Of a DNA stretch of 64,000 nt, positions 1-8,632 are shown in pieces. A model generated the notes under the pieces. That model saw only the letters and a program-made list of their open reading frames with translations, was not told the DNA's origin and searched no databases. The translations under genes were made by a program, and so were the position numbers. The DNA comes from Segetibacter sp. 3557_3 (GTDB taxonomy: Bacteria > Bacteroidota > Bacteroidia > Chitinophagales > Chitinophagaceae). The DNA lies in assembly GCF_004354985.1 (NCBI RefSeq), contig NZ_SMSK01000003.1, positions 124,001-188,000 of the forward strand, in the 5' to 3' direction. Positions within the stretch are counted from its first letter, which is position 1. The number at the start of each line of letters is the position of its first letter.

Positions 1-1
1 A

Positions 2-1834
2 AAATCTACTGCAACAGGGATTGCAACAGTTGCTGCAGGCACCGGCAATTACATTAGCGGCGATGTAACCGTCGAGCGTTACTTCCCGGCAAAAAGAGCA
101 TGGCGCTTTGTTACAGCACCCGTATCAAACAGTGGTTCTGTATTCGCTAACTGGCAGAATAACGGCTCCGTTATTCCAAATACCGGTATCGAGATCTGGC
201 GACCAACGGGTGGTAATGGATTTGCCACCGGTGGTAACGGAACATCCATTCAACGGTTCGACGAAAATGCAAATGCCTGGGTTAACCTCAACAACACCAC
301 TGCTTCACCAGTCAGCGACAATGATGGAGGAGGTGCAAATACAGTTGCCGATAACAGGTCGTATTCATTGTTTGTCAGCGGCCACTATGGTTCAGGCAAC
401 ATCAATGAAGCAACCGGAGCATCAGCCACAACCATGCGCACGAGGGGCCGTCTGCAAAGTGGCACGCAAACCTTTAGTTACAACAATATAGCGGCTGATC
501 ATTTTGTGCTCGTTGGTAATCCATATGCATCACCTGTCGACTTTGCAACCATAGGCAAAACCAACATTAAAAACGGTTTTTGGGCATGGGATCCGCAACG
601 CAGTGGCACAACGCTTGGCGGCTACGTTACCGTAAGCTGGGATAATCAAACCAGCAGCTACGACATCGATTACCTGCCATCACATACTGCGCAAACCAAT
701 ATTATTCAAAATGGTCAGGCAGTGCTGGTGCAGGTTCAAAATAGTGGCAGCAATACAGCGATCACATTCAACGAAAACAGCAAGGCTTCATCGGGCACCA
801 ATACCAACAACTTGTTCAGGGGAACAGAAGCAGCCCGGCAGATGAGGGTTGTACTCAACCGTTTTGCAGCGAATACAGCCGTAGCAGTTGATGGGGTTCT
901 TGCTAAATTCGGTAAGGGGTATGCTGCTGAAGCCGGACCCGATGATGCGGTTAAGATGTATAATTACGACGAAAACTTTTCGCTTACCCGTTCTGGTCTC
1001 AGATTAAGTATTGAAAGAAGGCCTCAGATCGTTACAACCGATACCCTGTTCCTGAACATCGATGCGATCAAAGCAAACAACAATTATGGCTTTAGCATTC
1101 TACCCGAAGCATTTGACAATCCGCTCCTGTCGGCATACCTCGTAGACAACTATCTCGTAAAAGAGACCGCGCTCAGCCTCACCAACAATACCGAAATCAG
1201 GTTTACCGTTGATGCAAATACGGCTTCTGCCAACCCACGTCGTTTCATGATTGTATTCCGTACCGGGTCTGCATTGCCCATTACATTTAAGGGTATTAAG
1301 GCATGGCAAAGCAACCAGGGTATACAGGTAGAATGGAATGTTGAAAGCGAAACAAACATCAGTCATTACGCAGTAGAAAGGTCTGCCAATGCGATCGACT
1401 ACATGCAACTGGGCACAGTTTCGGCACGTAACCAAAACAAGGTTGAAGTATACACTTTGTTCGATGCCATTCCGCTGCAGGGTGCCAATTATTACCGCAT
1501 CCGTATTGTGGAACATGATGGCTCAGCCAGGTACAGCGCAGTGGCCAAAGTGCAATCCGGCAAAGCAAATCCTGCATTTACCGTTTCTCCAAACCCGGTT
1601 CAAAACAAACAAGCAAATGTTCACCTGGCTAACATGCCTAAAGGTGTATACACCCTGGCTGTTTATAACCAGGGTGGCCAGCAGGTCTATGTTCGCGAGG
1701 TTCAGCACGATGGCATTGCTAAAGTGCTTGTGGTTTTCCTACCAAAGAATACTGGTGCAGGCAACTATCATTTTGTACTTACCGGTGGTCTTAATAAACA
1801 AAGCACATTTACCCAAAACGTAATTGTTCAATAA
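2..1834 (+). CDS. Large secreted protein with C-terminal T9SS sorting domain (5' partial)
   Basis: The visible 610 or so codons are the C-terminal part of a secreted or surface protein; the frame is open from the second base of the window, so the start lies outside. The body is rich in Asn, Thr, Gly and Ser, as in the beta-rich extracellular proteins of Bacteroidota. Near the end comes a pre-tag domain (VEWNVESETNISHYAVERS, then NYYRIRIVEHDG), followed by SPNPVQ and GVYTLAVYNQGGQQVY, which match the type A sorting domain of type IX secretion. Expected route: Sec to the periplasm, then T9SS across the outer membrane, with the tag removed. No catalytic domain is visible in this portion, so the function is unknown. 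A strong hairpin follows the stop codon. Confidence 0.85.
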   Translation, partial: KSTATGIATVAAGTGNYISGDVTVERYFPAKRAWRFVTAPVSNSGSVFANWQNNGSVIPNTGIEIWRPTGGNGFATGGNGTSIQRFDENANAWVNLNNTTASPVSDNDGGGANTVADNRSYSLFVSGHYGSGNINEATGASATTMRTRGRLQSGTQTFSYNNIAADHFVLVGNPYASPVDFATIGKTNIKNGFWAWDPQRSGTTLGGYVTVSWDNQTSSYDIDYLPSHTAQTNIIQNGQAVLVQVQNSGSNTAITFNENSKASSGTNTNNLFRGTEAARQMRVVLNRFAANTAVAVDGVLAKFGKGYAAEAGPDDAVKMYNYDENFSLTRSGLRLSIERRPQIVTTDTLFLNIDAIKANNNYGFSILPEAFDNPLLSAYLVDNYLVKETALSLTNNTEIRFTVDANTASANPRRFMIVFRTGSALPITFKGIKAWQSNQGIQVEWNVESETNISHYAVERSANAIDYMQLGTVSARNQNKVEVYTLFDAIPLQGANYYRIRIVEHDGSARYSAVAKVQSGKANPAFTVSPNPVQNKQANVHLANMPKGVYTLAVYNQGGQQVYVREVQHDGIAKVLVVFLPKNTGAGNYHFVLTGGLNKQSTFTQNVIVQ

Positions 1835-1841
1835 GCAAACT

Positions 1842-1865
1842 CCGGGCAACAGCAATGTTGCCCGG
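1842..1865 (+). terminator. Hairpin terminator after the T9SS protein
   Basis: A perfect 10-bp stem (CCGGGCAACA / TGTTGCCCGG) around a 4-nt loop begins 8 bases after the stop codon and is followed by GGCTTT. The position and stem strength suggest a factor-independent terminator, although the T run is short. Confidence 0.7.
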
Positions 1866-1894
1866 GGCTTTAAACACTAATCAATCTCATTATT

Positions 1895-2146
1895 ATGATA
1901 GCAAGAACATGTGCAACATTCTTAAAGGTTGTTTCAATGGCAATCTTTTGTTTACTGCTTTCCACTAATGCGCTTTTTGCCCAGGGACCTCCACCTCCAG
2001 GCGATGGGCTCGACCCGGGTGGCGCAGAAGTACCCGTTGACGGGGGCATCAGCCTTTTACTCGCAGCTGGCATTAGCTACGGAACAAAAAAGGTGATCGA
2101 CGCGCGTAAAAAGGCTCGCGCCACAACAGAGCCGGCCGATAAATAA
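1895..2146 (+). CDS. Small PID-CTERM-type exosortase substrate
   Basis: An 83-residue protein with an N-terminal signal sequence (hydrophobic run about residues 11-28, ending LFAQ) and a Pro/Gly-rich middle (GPPPPGDGLDPGG). The C-terminal tripartite tag is a P-V-D-G-G motif at about residues 49-53, then a hydrophobic segment (ISLLLAAGISYG), then a basic tail (KKVIDARKKAR). This is the layout of the Bacteroidota PID-CTERM sorting signal, processed by exosortase-family enzymes. Mature sequence between signal and tag is only about 20 residues, so it may be little more than a sorting cassette. The exosortase-family gene at 2516 supports the assignment. The role of the mature peptide is unknown. 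Confidence 0.8.
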   Translation: MIARTCATFLKVVSMAIFCLLLSTNALFAQGPPPPGDGLDPGGAEVPVDGGISLLLAAGISYGTKKVIDARKKARATTEPADK

Positions 2147-2515
2147 GCACAGTATCATACCAGCCATGTACCCAAACGTTCAAGTCGACCAGGAAAATGA
2201 TTGGCTATTGTTAAAAGCGGAATTTGGGCGTGCCCCCCAACCCATGTTGGGGGTCGGGCTTTTCCCGTCCGAATGGCTTCAGCCGGGCGGGCGTTCCAAG
2301 TCCTCGTTCCCCCCAAAAAGTGGGGGGAACTCCGGGCTTTCCACTTCAATCCCTCACGCAAACTCCCGCTCCCTGATTACCACTGCCATAAACAGCCAAC
2401 AATAAAACCGATTGTCAATAGTGTTACGACAACTAACAAGAGTAAACAACCTCATTGCACATCAACGCCAGATTGCTAACTCAACGGCCGAACTCATTAA
2501 CTAGCCTCCGCTCAT
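2147..2515. repeat. Gene-free gap with GC-rich hairpin cluster
   Basis: No convincing gene is seen in these 369 bases. From about 2220 to 2350 there is a GC-rich block with two strong hairpins: 2234-2253 (CCCCCAAC / GTTGGGGG) and 2307-2329 (TTCCCCCC / GGGGGGAA). Between them at 2264-2291 lies a 28-base segment whose reverse complement begins CCCGCCCGGCTGAA and ends TCGGACGGG; it is a copy of the GC-rich unit nested in dispersed repeats elsewhere in the window (8068-8124, 12996-13022, 30985-31040). The two short ORFs across it are products of its base composition. Confidence 0.6.
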
Positions 2516-3070
2516 ATGATCGCCATATTTTTTGAAAGAACCTTCGGTAAAGCATCTGCAAGTGTGTTACAGTTCCTAAAACGCGCAGCATTATTCCTTG
2601 CTTGCTGGATGATATTATACCACCTCATCTTAATTCCAAACCACCTTGCAAATGAATGGCTGACAACTGTCACGGGCAAGGCTACTACCCAATTGCTAAA
2701 TGAGCTTTATTCAGGTGGTTTCTCCTGGGTTAAATCAGGCTCAAATGCCATCCAGGTATTTCTTTCTAATGTCAAGGTGCTGTCTATCGCCGATCCTTGC
2801 AATGCACTTGAATTGTACGTGCTTTACTCAGGTTTTATCTTTTGTCTTGCCACGAGCTTAGCCCGCCAATTTGCCTTTTCAATCATGGGAATTGCAGCTA
2901 TATTTTTCCTTAACGTGCTTCGCTGTTGTGCGATCACATGGCTCAACCTGAATCATCCCGAACTCTCCGACTTTGCACACCATTATGCATTTACATTTTT
3001 AATGTATGGGTTCATCTTTGCCGGATGGGTCATTTATATGAAAAAGTATGACGCCAAGAAGCTGGTATAG
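2516..3070 (+). CDS. Exosortase-family transmembrane cysteine protease
   Basis: A 184-residue polytopic membrane protein, shorter than the proteobacterial EpsH-type exosortases but of the size usual in Bacteroidota. The expected catalytic trio of the family is present: Cys95 in IADPCNALEL, Arg136 in NVLRCCAITW, and His155 or His156 in FAHHYAFTF. It should act in the cytoplasmic membrane, cleaving proteins that carry a C-terminal PID/PEP-CTERM-like tag, such as the product of 1895-2146. The stop overlaps the next gene by 23 bases, so the two are co-transcribed and probably translationally coupled. The subtype (XrtX/XrtY/XrtF-like) cannot be settled by eye. Confidence 0.8.
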   Translation: MIAIFFERTFGKASASVLQFLKRAALFLACWMILYHLILIPNHLANEWLTTVTGKATTQLLNELYSGGFSWVKSGSNAIQVFLSNVKVLSIADPCNALELYVLYSGFIFCLATSLARQFAFSIMGIAAIFFLNVLRCCAITWLNLNHPELSDFAHHYAFTFLMYGFIFAGWVIYMKKYDAKKLV

Positions 3071-3464
3071 GGTAAGGTATAGCCTTGGCTTACTGCTGGT
3101 TCTTTTGTTCAGCGGCTACTACCATATCAGTAACGAACGGGGTTACTGGCTTCATGGCAAGCTTGTGTTTCCGCCGTTCATTATAGCTTGTATTGCCTTA
3201 GTCGGATATAACGTATTCAGAAAGCACGCGAGCACCAACATGGTGAAGATCTGGCTTGCATTCAACACTTTTGCCTGCCTGTTAAGCATGTTTGTAGCAC
3301 TTCTTTGCATTTCAGGGTTTCAGCAATACCTTCCATTTGTAGAGATAAACCTGGTGCTAAACTTAGGAATCAGCCCACTTCCTTATGCGGTTATCCCGCT
3401 CCTGACCCAGGCTTTGTTTTCAGGTACAACTACCGCCGAAACAGAAAAACAACTCGCTTCCTGA
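3048..3464 (+). CDS. Small membrane protein linked to the exosortase
   Basis: A 138-residue protein with about four hydrophobic segments (roughly residues 10-25, 40-55, 68-90 and 98-122) and a basic N-terminus (MTPRSWYRVRYS). It overlaps the exosortase-like gene by 23 bases, the arrangement known for exosortase-associated membrane proteins in Bacteroidota. No catalytic motif is seen. A role as partner or stabiliser of the protease is inferred only from coupling and topology. It faces the ureH-like gene tail to tail across 14 bases, with no visible terminator between them. Confidence 0.6.
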   Translation: MTPRSWYRVRYSLGLLLVLLFSGYYHISNERGYWLHGKLVFPPFIIACIALVGYNVFRKHASTNMVKIWLAFNTFACLLSMFVALLCISGFQQYLPFVEINLVLNLGISPLPYAVIPLLTQALFSGTTTAETEKQLAS

Positions 3465-3478
3465 CCTACAACTTTTCA

Positions 3479-4177
3479 TTACCAACCCATAAATAACATT
3501 CCTGCACCACAAACCAACACCGTGGTACCCGCAAGGACATGGGCGTATTTTTCCATTTTTCGCTGGTCGAAAAGAGATAGTCCGTAATAACCCAACAGCA
3601 CCATTGTTACCATCGCGCAAAGCGTAAAAACGGTAAATACGCCAACCAATACAACAACACCTGTTATAGAGTGTTTAACTGCAGGAAACGACAGAAGCGG
3701 TATAAGTGGCTCACATGGTCCCAATAGAAATACAATAAACATAATCCATGGTGTAACCACCGTTTTCTCCCTTGGTAATACCATTGTCCCATGCCGGTGT
3801 TCGTAAACATAGATGTTGTTTTCATCTGCCTCAAAATGTTTGTGCAATTTGTTTGCTGATAACTGCCAAAATGCATAAAGACAGTACACACACCCGATGA
3901 TCAACATGGTCCAGCCGGCTAGTCCTCCCCGTACATTTTCCAACCAACTGATTTTTGCAAGCGACCATCCGAGTGCAACCCCACCTAGTCCCAAAGCAAC
4001 CGAACTTCCCACATGGCCGATACCACAAACGAGTGTCCAGAACACCGTTCTCCGCAAAGACCAACCTTTGCTTTTCGACAATGCTATAAATGGAAGGTAA
4101 TGATCGGGGCCGGTAATGGTATGTACCAGGCTAATGGTTATCGCCGTAAGGACCAGGTAAGATAATTCAGCTGTCAT
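3479..4177 (-). CDS. ureH: UreH/NicO-type nickel transporter-like membrane protein
   Basis: A membrane protein of 232 residues from the chosen start (MTAELSYLVL). A longer frame reaches 4225, but its first 16 residues (NGTCIEIYRTSDYAY) are polar and atypical. It shows the family signature HTITGPDHYLPFIALSK in the first helix, GIGHVGSS in the second region, and LLGPCEPLIPLL later; the His/Asp motif is the presumed Ni2+ site. About six membrane segments are separated by a cytoplasmic loop containing a His/Glu-rich stretch (VYEHRHGTMV). It is the last gene of a leftward ureG-ureD-ureH set, 77 bases after ureD, and would supply nickel for urease. Confidence 0.75.
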   Translation of the reverse strand: MTAELSYLVLTAITISLVHTITGPDHYLPFIALSKSKGWSLRRTVFWTLVCGIGHVGSSVALGLGGVALGWSLAKISWLENVRGGLAGWTMLIIGCVYCLYAFWQLSANKLHKHFEADENNIYVYEHRHGTMVLPREKTVVTPWIMFIVFLLGPCEPLIPLLSFPAVKHSITGVVVLVGVFTVFTLCAMVTMVLLGYYGLSLFDQRKMEKYAHVLAGTTVLVCGAGMLFMGW

Positions 4178-4254
4178 GTAGGCGTAATCTGAGGTTCTGT
4201 AAATTTCAATGCAAGTGCCATTCAAGTTTTCTGATTAGCGGCAGTATACCCTTA

Positions 4255-5055
4255 CTATAGTGCCGGCTGCACTGTTGTCCTTGTAAGTGCATTTACTACC
4301 TCCGACAGCGCTTTATTAATATCATGAAGTTGTTCTGCTTTATATCCGAGCACCCTTGCTACAATGCCGTTGACAGGCAATAAGGAAACCCCATAAGCTA
4401 TCCCTGTATAATTTTCAAGCATTTCCCGGCACCTGGCAATCACCACCTTGCAGTCGATCTTGTTGTTCAAACATACAAAGCTTGCCTGGTGCGTGAAGCC
4501 TTCAAGCTGCCCCATCTGCGCGGGATTAATAATGCCCGGTTCCACCAACAAGTTTTCTCTTACAACGAGTTTTTCTCCGATATAAATGTTGGTCACGCTG
4601 TGGTATCTCCTGAACTGGAAAACTTCGTCGCTCAGTTTTCTTCCACATGTAATGATTTCACTCCAGGTCAGGTGGTGGCAACGGCCGAGGTGGATTTCGT
4701 TGATGGAACCAAAATCGGCATTGCGGTGCGGTACAACAGGGTGGGGCAGGTAAGTAAGGGAAGCACCTTCTGCAAGCAAAACCGTGGTTGTTTGTCGTGC
4801 CGAACCAGCCATGGTAAAAATTCGCTGGTAACCTTGTGTCAATAGTTTAAGCGATGCTCCCTCTTCTACTTCAATCCGGATATCATAACAGTCTTTCTCC
4901 AGGATCCCGGGGGATGAACTCATCATCATAAGTGTAAGTTCTTGCTCGTTGCGACCTTCGGTAATGTTTGCCACTTTAAATGGCTGCGAAAAGAACGCCT
5001 GTTTAAGCCTGGTTTTTCCACGACCACTGGCTATGATATGGATTCTCCCGCTCAT
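4255..5055 (-). CDS. ureD: Urease accessory protein UreD
   Basis: A 266-residue UreD-family protein. UreD binds apo-urease first and recruits UreF and UreG for delivery of nickel to the active site. Family features include the region [21 protein letters not shown] near residues 46-66, the GYQRIFTM segment, the [13 protein letters not shown] block, and the late segment where ARCREML precedes [10 protein letters not shown]. Its start overlaps the ureG stop (ATGA-type junction at 5052-5055), so the two are translationally coupled. No urease subunit gene or ureE/ureF is present in the window, so its client must be encoded elsewhere or has been lost. Confidence 0.9.
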   Translation of the reverse strand: MSGRIHIIASGRGKTRLKQAFFSQPFKVANITEGRNEQELTLMMMSSSPGILEKDCYDIRIEVEEGASLKLLTQGYQRIFTMAGSARQTTTVLLAEGASLTYLPHPVVPHRNADFGSINEIHLGRCHHLTWSEIITCGRKLSDEVFQFRRYHSVTNIYIGEKLVVRENLLVEPGIINPAQMGQLEGFTHQASFVCLNNKIDCKVVIARCREMLENYTGIAYGVSLLPVNGIVARVLGYKAEQLHDINKALSEVVNALTRTTVQPAL

Positions 5056-5690
5056 CTGATGAGTTCGGGTTCATTTACTTCTTCCATCAATGCGTATTTT
5101 CTGATCCAGCCGATAATCGCATGAAGCCCTTGTCCGCGCACCAGGTCAGTGAACACAAATGGTGCACCTTTACGCATCCGCCTTGCATCTTTGTCCATGA
5201 TGTCAAGGTTGGCAAATACATAAGGCGCAAGGTCGATTTTGTTGATGACCAGCAGATCACTGCGCGTTATTCCAGGACCGCCTTTGCGGGGTATCTTGTC
5301 ACCTTCTGCAACATCAATTACAAATATGGTCACATCGGCAAGGTCAGGACTAAACGTGGCGGAAAGGTTATCACCACCGCTCTCAATAAAAATAATTTCC
5401 AGTCCTGGTATTCGCGTGGCCATCTCTTCTACTGCCTCGAGGTTCATGCTTGCGTCTTCGCGAATCGCCGTATGCGGACATCCTCCTGTTTCCACACCAA
5501 TAATCCGTTCCGCAGGCAGCAGGCTGTTTTTGGTCAGGAACTCAGCATCTTCCTTAGTATAGATATCATTTGTGATTACGGCAATGCTATATTGGCTATA
5601 CATTGCCCGCGAAAGCCGTTCAATAAGCGCGGTTTTGCCCGAGCCAACAGGTCCTGCCACGCCAATCTTGATGTAATTTCTTTCGTGCAT
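5052..5690 (-). CDS. ureG: Urease accessory GTPase UreG
   Basis: A 212-residue SIMIBI-class GTPase. It has the P-loop GPVGSGKT (residues 13-20), the metal-binding C71-P72-H73 motif in [14 protein letters not shown], the ESGGDNL switch segment and the NKIDL guanine-specificity motif. UreG hydrolyses GTP to drive nickel insertion into urease. All key residues are present and the length matches the family, so the protein looks functional. It is first in the leftward ureG-ureD-ureH run; only about 190 bases separate its start from the next gene, and upstream ureABCEF are absent. Confidence 0.95.
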   Translation of the reverse strand: MHERNYIKIGVAGPVGSGKTALIERLSRAMYSQYSIAVITNDIYTKEDAEFLTKNSLLPAERIIGVETGGCPHTAIREDASMNLEAVEEMATRIPGLEIIFIESGGDNLSATFSPDLADVTIFVIDVAEGDKIPRKGGPGITRSDLLVINKIDLAPYVFANLDIMDKDARRMRKGAPFVFTDLVRGQGLHAIIGWIRKYALMEEVNEPELIR

Positions 5691-5877
5691 TATCTAAGTT
5701 TAAGATATACGGAGTAGGGGTTCTGCAACACTATCAATGGCGGGCAATTGGGTTCAAATTAGTAAAAACCAGTAAAACCAGCTTTAAAAAATGGAGATGG
5801 TGTTACCGCCTTATCATACAGCAGTGTGTAATAAATGGATTTCTCCATATACTCAGGTTTCAAAATAGTTCTGGGAC

Positions 5878-5910
5878 TTGAAAATAGCAGAAGCACTTCA
5901 GCTATTTTTG
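5878..5910 (+). promoter_or_regulatory. Bacteroidota-type promoter for the Crp-family gene
   Basis: TTG at 5878-5880 and TATTTTTG at 5903-5910 fit the phylum's -33/-7 pattern with a 22-base spacer. This would put the transcription start near 5917, downstream of the TTG that could open the long frame, and supports translation from ATG 5935. Confidence 0.45.
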
Positions 5911-5934
5911 TGGCTCATCCCGGATGCATTGTAT

Positions 5935-6516
5935 ATGTTCGAATTGCTACTGCAAAAGATCAACGAAAAAGTGCCCATCACCCCTGAAGAGAGTGCGGTA
6001 TGTAAAACATTTTTCATACCCAAAAAGCTGCGCAAAAAGCAGTACCTGCTACAGGAAGGCGATGTATGTAAGTACGTTGCTTTTGTAGAAAAAGGCATGC
6101 TACGTAGCTACACCGTTGACGATAAGGGTACCGAGCATATTATGCAGTTTGCATTTGAAGGCTGGTGGCTTAGCGATCAGTTTAGTTTTCTCACTGCTGA
6201 GCCATCTGTTTACAATATCGATGCGCTTGAAGACTGTGAGTTGCTGTTGCTGACCAAACCTGCTGAAGAAGAAATGCTGGTGCGGGTGCCAAAGCTGGAG
6301 CGGTACTTTCGTTTACTGTTGCAAAATAGTCTTATCGCCATCCAGCGGAGATTGGTCAGTTCACTTAGTCATACAGCCGAAGAAAAGTACCGGCAGCTCC
6401 TCGCTTCCTGTCCCGGAATTGCCCAGCGTGTACCCCAACATATGATGGCTTCCTACCTGGGTATAACCCCTGAAACCCTGAGCCGCCTGCGCAACCCGAA
6501 GAACAGGAAAGTTTGA
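5935..6516 (+). CDS. Crp/Fnr-family transcriptional regulator
   Basis: A 193-residue regulator from ATG 5935 (MFELLLQKINEKV); an earlier TTG at 5878 would add 19 residues but lies inside the probable promoter. The N-terminal cyclic-nucleotide-binding-like barrel contains LLQEGDVCKYVAFVEKGMLR and SDQFSFL. A dimerisation helix and a C-terminal winged helix follow, with MASYLGITPETLSRLR as the recognition region. It has no FNR cysteine cluster. In Bacteroidota this subtype often controls one adjacent gene set, here perhaps the reductase/nitroreductase pair at 6647-7953, but the ligand is unknown. Confidence 0.85.
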   Translation: MFELLLQKINEKVPITPEESAVCKTFFIPKKLRKKQYLLQEGDVCKYVAFVEKGMLRSYTVDDKGTEHIMQFAFEGWWLSDQFSFLTAEPSVYNIDALEDCELLLLTKPAEEEMLVRVPKLERYFRLLLQNSLIAIQRRLVSSLSHTAEEKYRQLLASCPGIAQRVPQHMMASYLGITPETLSRLRNPKNRKV

Positions 6517-6619
6517 GGGTATAGGCAGTGCGAAAGGCAAGGGTGAAGTCCGTTATTTCTTGACCCAGATCAATGTAATTTCTTGTTCCAGCGCAATGGC
6601 TCACCCCGGCATGCAGGCG

Positions 6620-6627
6620 TAGTTTTG
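6620..6627 (+). promoter_or_regulatory. Bacteroidota -7 element before the 6647 gene
   Basis: TAGTTTTG matches the TAnnTTTG -7 consensus 20 bases before the start codon at 6647. A clear -33 element at the right distance was not found. Confidence 0.3.
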
Positions 6628-6646
6628 CTAAACAAACATCACCAGT

Positions 6647-7309
6647 ATGGCCGCTCAAAAAACCATTGCAATCATCGGCGCCACCGGCAAAATGGGCGGT
6701 GCAATTGCTAAGGGACTTGTAAATGGTCCAAACCGTCTCTTGCTCTTTGGCAACAACCAGGAAAAATTATCCGGGCTACTGTCCGCACTCAAGGAGACAA
6801 AAAGAGATACTGACGCGGAGATTATCGGCTGCAGTGTAGACGCAAGCTGGGAGGCAGATATCATAATCGCCGCCGTTCCCTATGCAGCCGAAGCTACACT
6901 GGCGGAGCAAATCAGGGCCGTTGCCACAGGCAAGATCGTGATCAGCATATCCAATCCCCTGAGCGCTGATTTTTGCCGCCTTGTAACTGAGCCGGGCACC
7001 AGTGCAGGGGAACAATTACAGGAGCTGCTTCCACACGCGCGGGTTGTAAAAGCTTTTAGCACCAACTTCAGCGCTGCTTTCAATCATACCGATGTTAGCG
7101 GATATAAGCTCGATGCATTTATTGCCGGCAATGATGATGAAGCTCTCCTGGAAGTAGCTGAACTGATAACAGAGGTTGGCTTTAATCCCGTAATTGCCGG
7201 AGACCTCACATTCAGCCGCACACTGGAAAACATGACCCTCTTACTGATTAACGCTAATATCCGTCATGGCTATAAAGGTCAGGCAGGATGGAAAATATTA
7301 CACAACTAA
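6647..7309 (+). CDS. NADPH-dependent F420-reductase-like oxidoreductase
   Basis: A 220-residue protein with an N-terminal Rossmann motif (IAIIGATGKMGGAIAKGL, residues 7-24) and the fold of the NADP oxidoreductase, coenzyme F420-dependent family (IIAAVPYAAEA, VVKAFSTNF). In Bacteroidota, which generally lack F420, such proteins probably reduce another substrate with NADPH. Its stop overlaps the long form of the following nitroreductase frame by 22 bases, and the pair is probably an operon. The reaction is not determinable from sequence. Confidence 0.75.
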   Translation: MAAQKTIAIIGATGKMGGAIAKGLVNGPNRLLLFGNNQEKLSGLLSALKETKRDTDAEIIGCSVDASWEADIIIAAVPYAAEATLAEQIRAVATGKIVISISNPLSADFCRLVTEPGTSAGEQLQELLPHARVVKAFSTNFSAAFNHTDVSGYKLDAFIAGNDDEALLEVAELITEVGFNPVIAGDLTFSRTLENMTLLLINANIRHGYKGQAGWKILHN

Positions 7310-7326
7310 TTTCAACAACAAACTTT

Positions 7327-7953
7327 ATGAAACTTCTTGAAGCCCTTGAATGGCGATATGCATCTAAAAAAATGAATGGTCAACCTGTGCCGCAGGAAAA
7401 AGTAGAACGTATACTTGAAGCCATCCGCCTTGCTCCTTCCTCAATGGGTCTGCAGCCATATACCGTTCTGGTGATTACCGATCCGGAACTTAAAAAACAA
7501 ATACTGCCGATTGCCAACAACCAGCAGCAGATTATTGATAGTTCTCACCTGCTGGTGTTTGCCGCGTGGAACAAAATCACACCCGAACACGTCGATGAGT
7601 ACATTAAGCTGATTGCGAAAACCCGGAATGTGGGTGAAAGCTCATTGCAGCAGTTTAAAGCGATGCTTACCCCCTTGGCAGAGCGTTCGTTTGAGGATAG
7701 CCTGAACTGGACAGCACGGCAAACATATATTGCCTTTGGTACCGCTATTGCAGCCGCAGCAGAAGAGCATGTTGACGCAACCCCAATGGAGGGGTTCAAC
7801 AATGTGGCACTCGACAAGTTGCTGAACCTGAACGAAAAGGGTTTGAGAAGTGTAACCCTGCTACCCCTGGGCTACCGCGACGCCGAAAAAGATGTGCTTG
7901 CAACATCGGCTAAAGTGAGAAGAAATAAAGAAGAACTCTTTTTGCTACAATAA
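7327..7953 (+). CDS. Nitroreductase-family FMN oxidoreductase
   Basis: The chosen start is MKLLEALEWRYASKK, 208 residues; a start at 7288 would overlap the upstream gene and add 13 untypical residues. NfsB-type nitroreductase features are EAIRLAPSSMGLQPYTVLVI near the N-terminus (FMN phosphate contact), ARQTYIAFGTAIAAAAE (dimer and flavin helix), and a C-terminal GYRDAEKD motif. These enzymes use NAD(P)H and FMN to reduce nitroaromatics, quinones or enones. It lies 17 bases after the F420-reductase-like gene and is probably co-transcribed with it. Confidence 0.85.
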   Translation: MKLLEALEWRYASKKMNGQPVPQEKVERILEAIRLAPSSMGLQPYTVLVITDPELKKQILPIANNQQQIIDSSHLLVFAAWNKITPEHVDEYIKLIAKTRNVGESSLQQFKAMLTPLAERSFEDSLNWTARQTYIAFGTAIAAAAEEHVDATPMEGFNNVALDKLLNLNEKGLRSVTLLPLGYRDAEKDVLATSAKVRRNKEELFLLQ

Positions 7954-8000
7954 TCGCTCATGTTTGGTGTTAGGATGCTTCTTTCTTAAATATAAGAACC

Positions 8001-8187
8001 AATGTCGTTTACTTAAGGTGAGTGGCAGAAACTGGTGAATAAAGGGATGCGGTACAAGGGAGTGACACCCCCGTCCGAACCGGTTCATCCGGGCCGGCGT
8101 CCGAACAGGGTTCATCCAGGCGGGAAACGATGGCAAATAGAATTCCGGCAGCTGGTCACCAAAGATTTCTCTTAAGTAAACGAGATT
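8001..8187. repeat. Dispersed TIR repeat, copy a (with two GC units)
   Basis: A 187-base element bounded by inverted repeats, AATGTCGTTTACTTAAG at the left and the near-complement CTTAAGTAAACGAGATT at the right. It carries the core word GGTACAAGGGAGTGACA and its partner TTCCGGCAGCTGGTCACC. A GC-rich insert at 8068-8124 holds two tandem copies of a 26-base unit. There is no ORF of its own, so it is MITE-like. It is closest to copy d at 63214-63343. Confidence 0.75.
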
Positions 8188-8282
8188 GATATAAGAAATT
8201 CAAAACATTAGCATTTCACACCCGGTATTGCAGACCTGCATGGTAAACCCTGGCATTTACCAGGCAAGATGAGCGGGAAAAA

Positions 8283-8632
8283 TCAGGTTAATCGAACCTT
8301 TTCGGCGAAACCCTGTTGATGCTGTTCTGCAGTGTACAGAATAATCTTTTTTGAAGGATCGAGAAGTTGAAACTTAGCCCAATCAGCCGCAGTTGTACAA
8401 TACTTAAGGTTGAAGAAACGAAATAACGCATCATCGTTAAAGATAAGTGTTAGCAAGTTCACTATTCTGGAACAGCGACCGTAATGCGCTGACAGACTTT
8501 GCACATGAGAGACGAGTGAATATAACGGTTGTTGTATTCACTTTTTTTTGCCCAATTTTTAAAGCGATTTGCCAGGCTATAGACCAATATCCACTTGATA
8601 CCTTCCGTTTTCCATCTTTGGCGAACTGCATG
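8283..8632 (-). other. Unassigned stretch with weak minus-strand frames
   Basis: Two short overlapping minus-strand frames, 69 codons from 8646 and 73 codons from 8504, are in different registers. The second (LFRFFNLKYCTTAADWAKFQ) looks protein-like and could be the end of a decayed gene, but no family is recognised. With the repeat copy at 8001-8187, this accounts for the long gap between the nitroreductase and SMR genes. Confidence 0.25.

Noticed and set aside
5121-5717. 198-codon frame opposite ureG
   Set aside because: Fully antisense to an intact UreG with all GTPase motifs.
5774-5848. 24-codon minus-strand frame upstream of ureG
   Set aside because: Very short, and not recognisable as a remnant of ureF or another urease gene.
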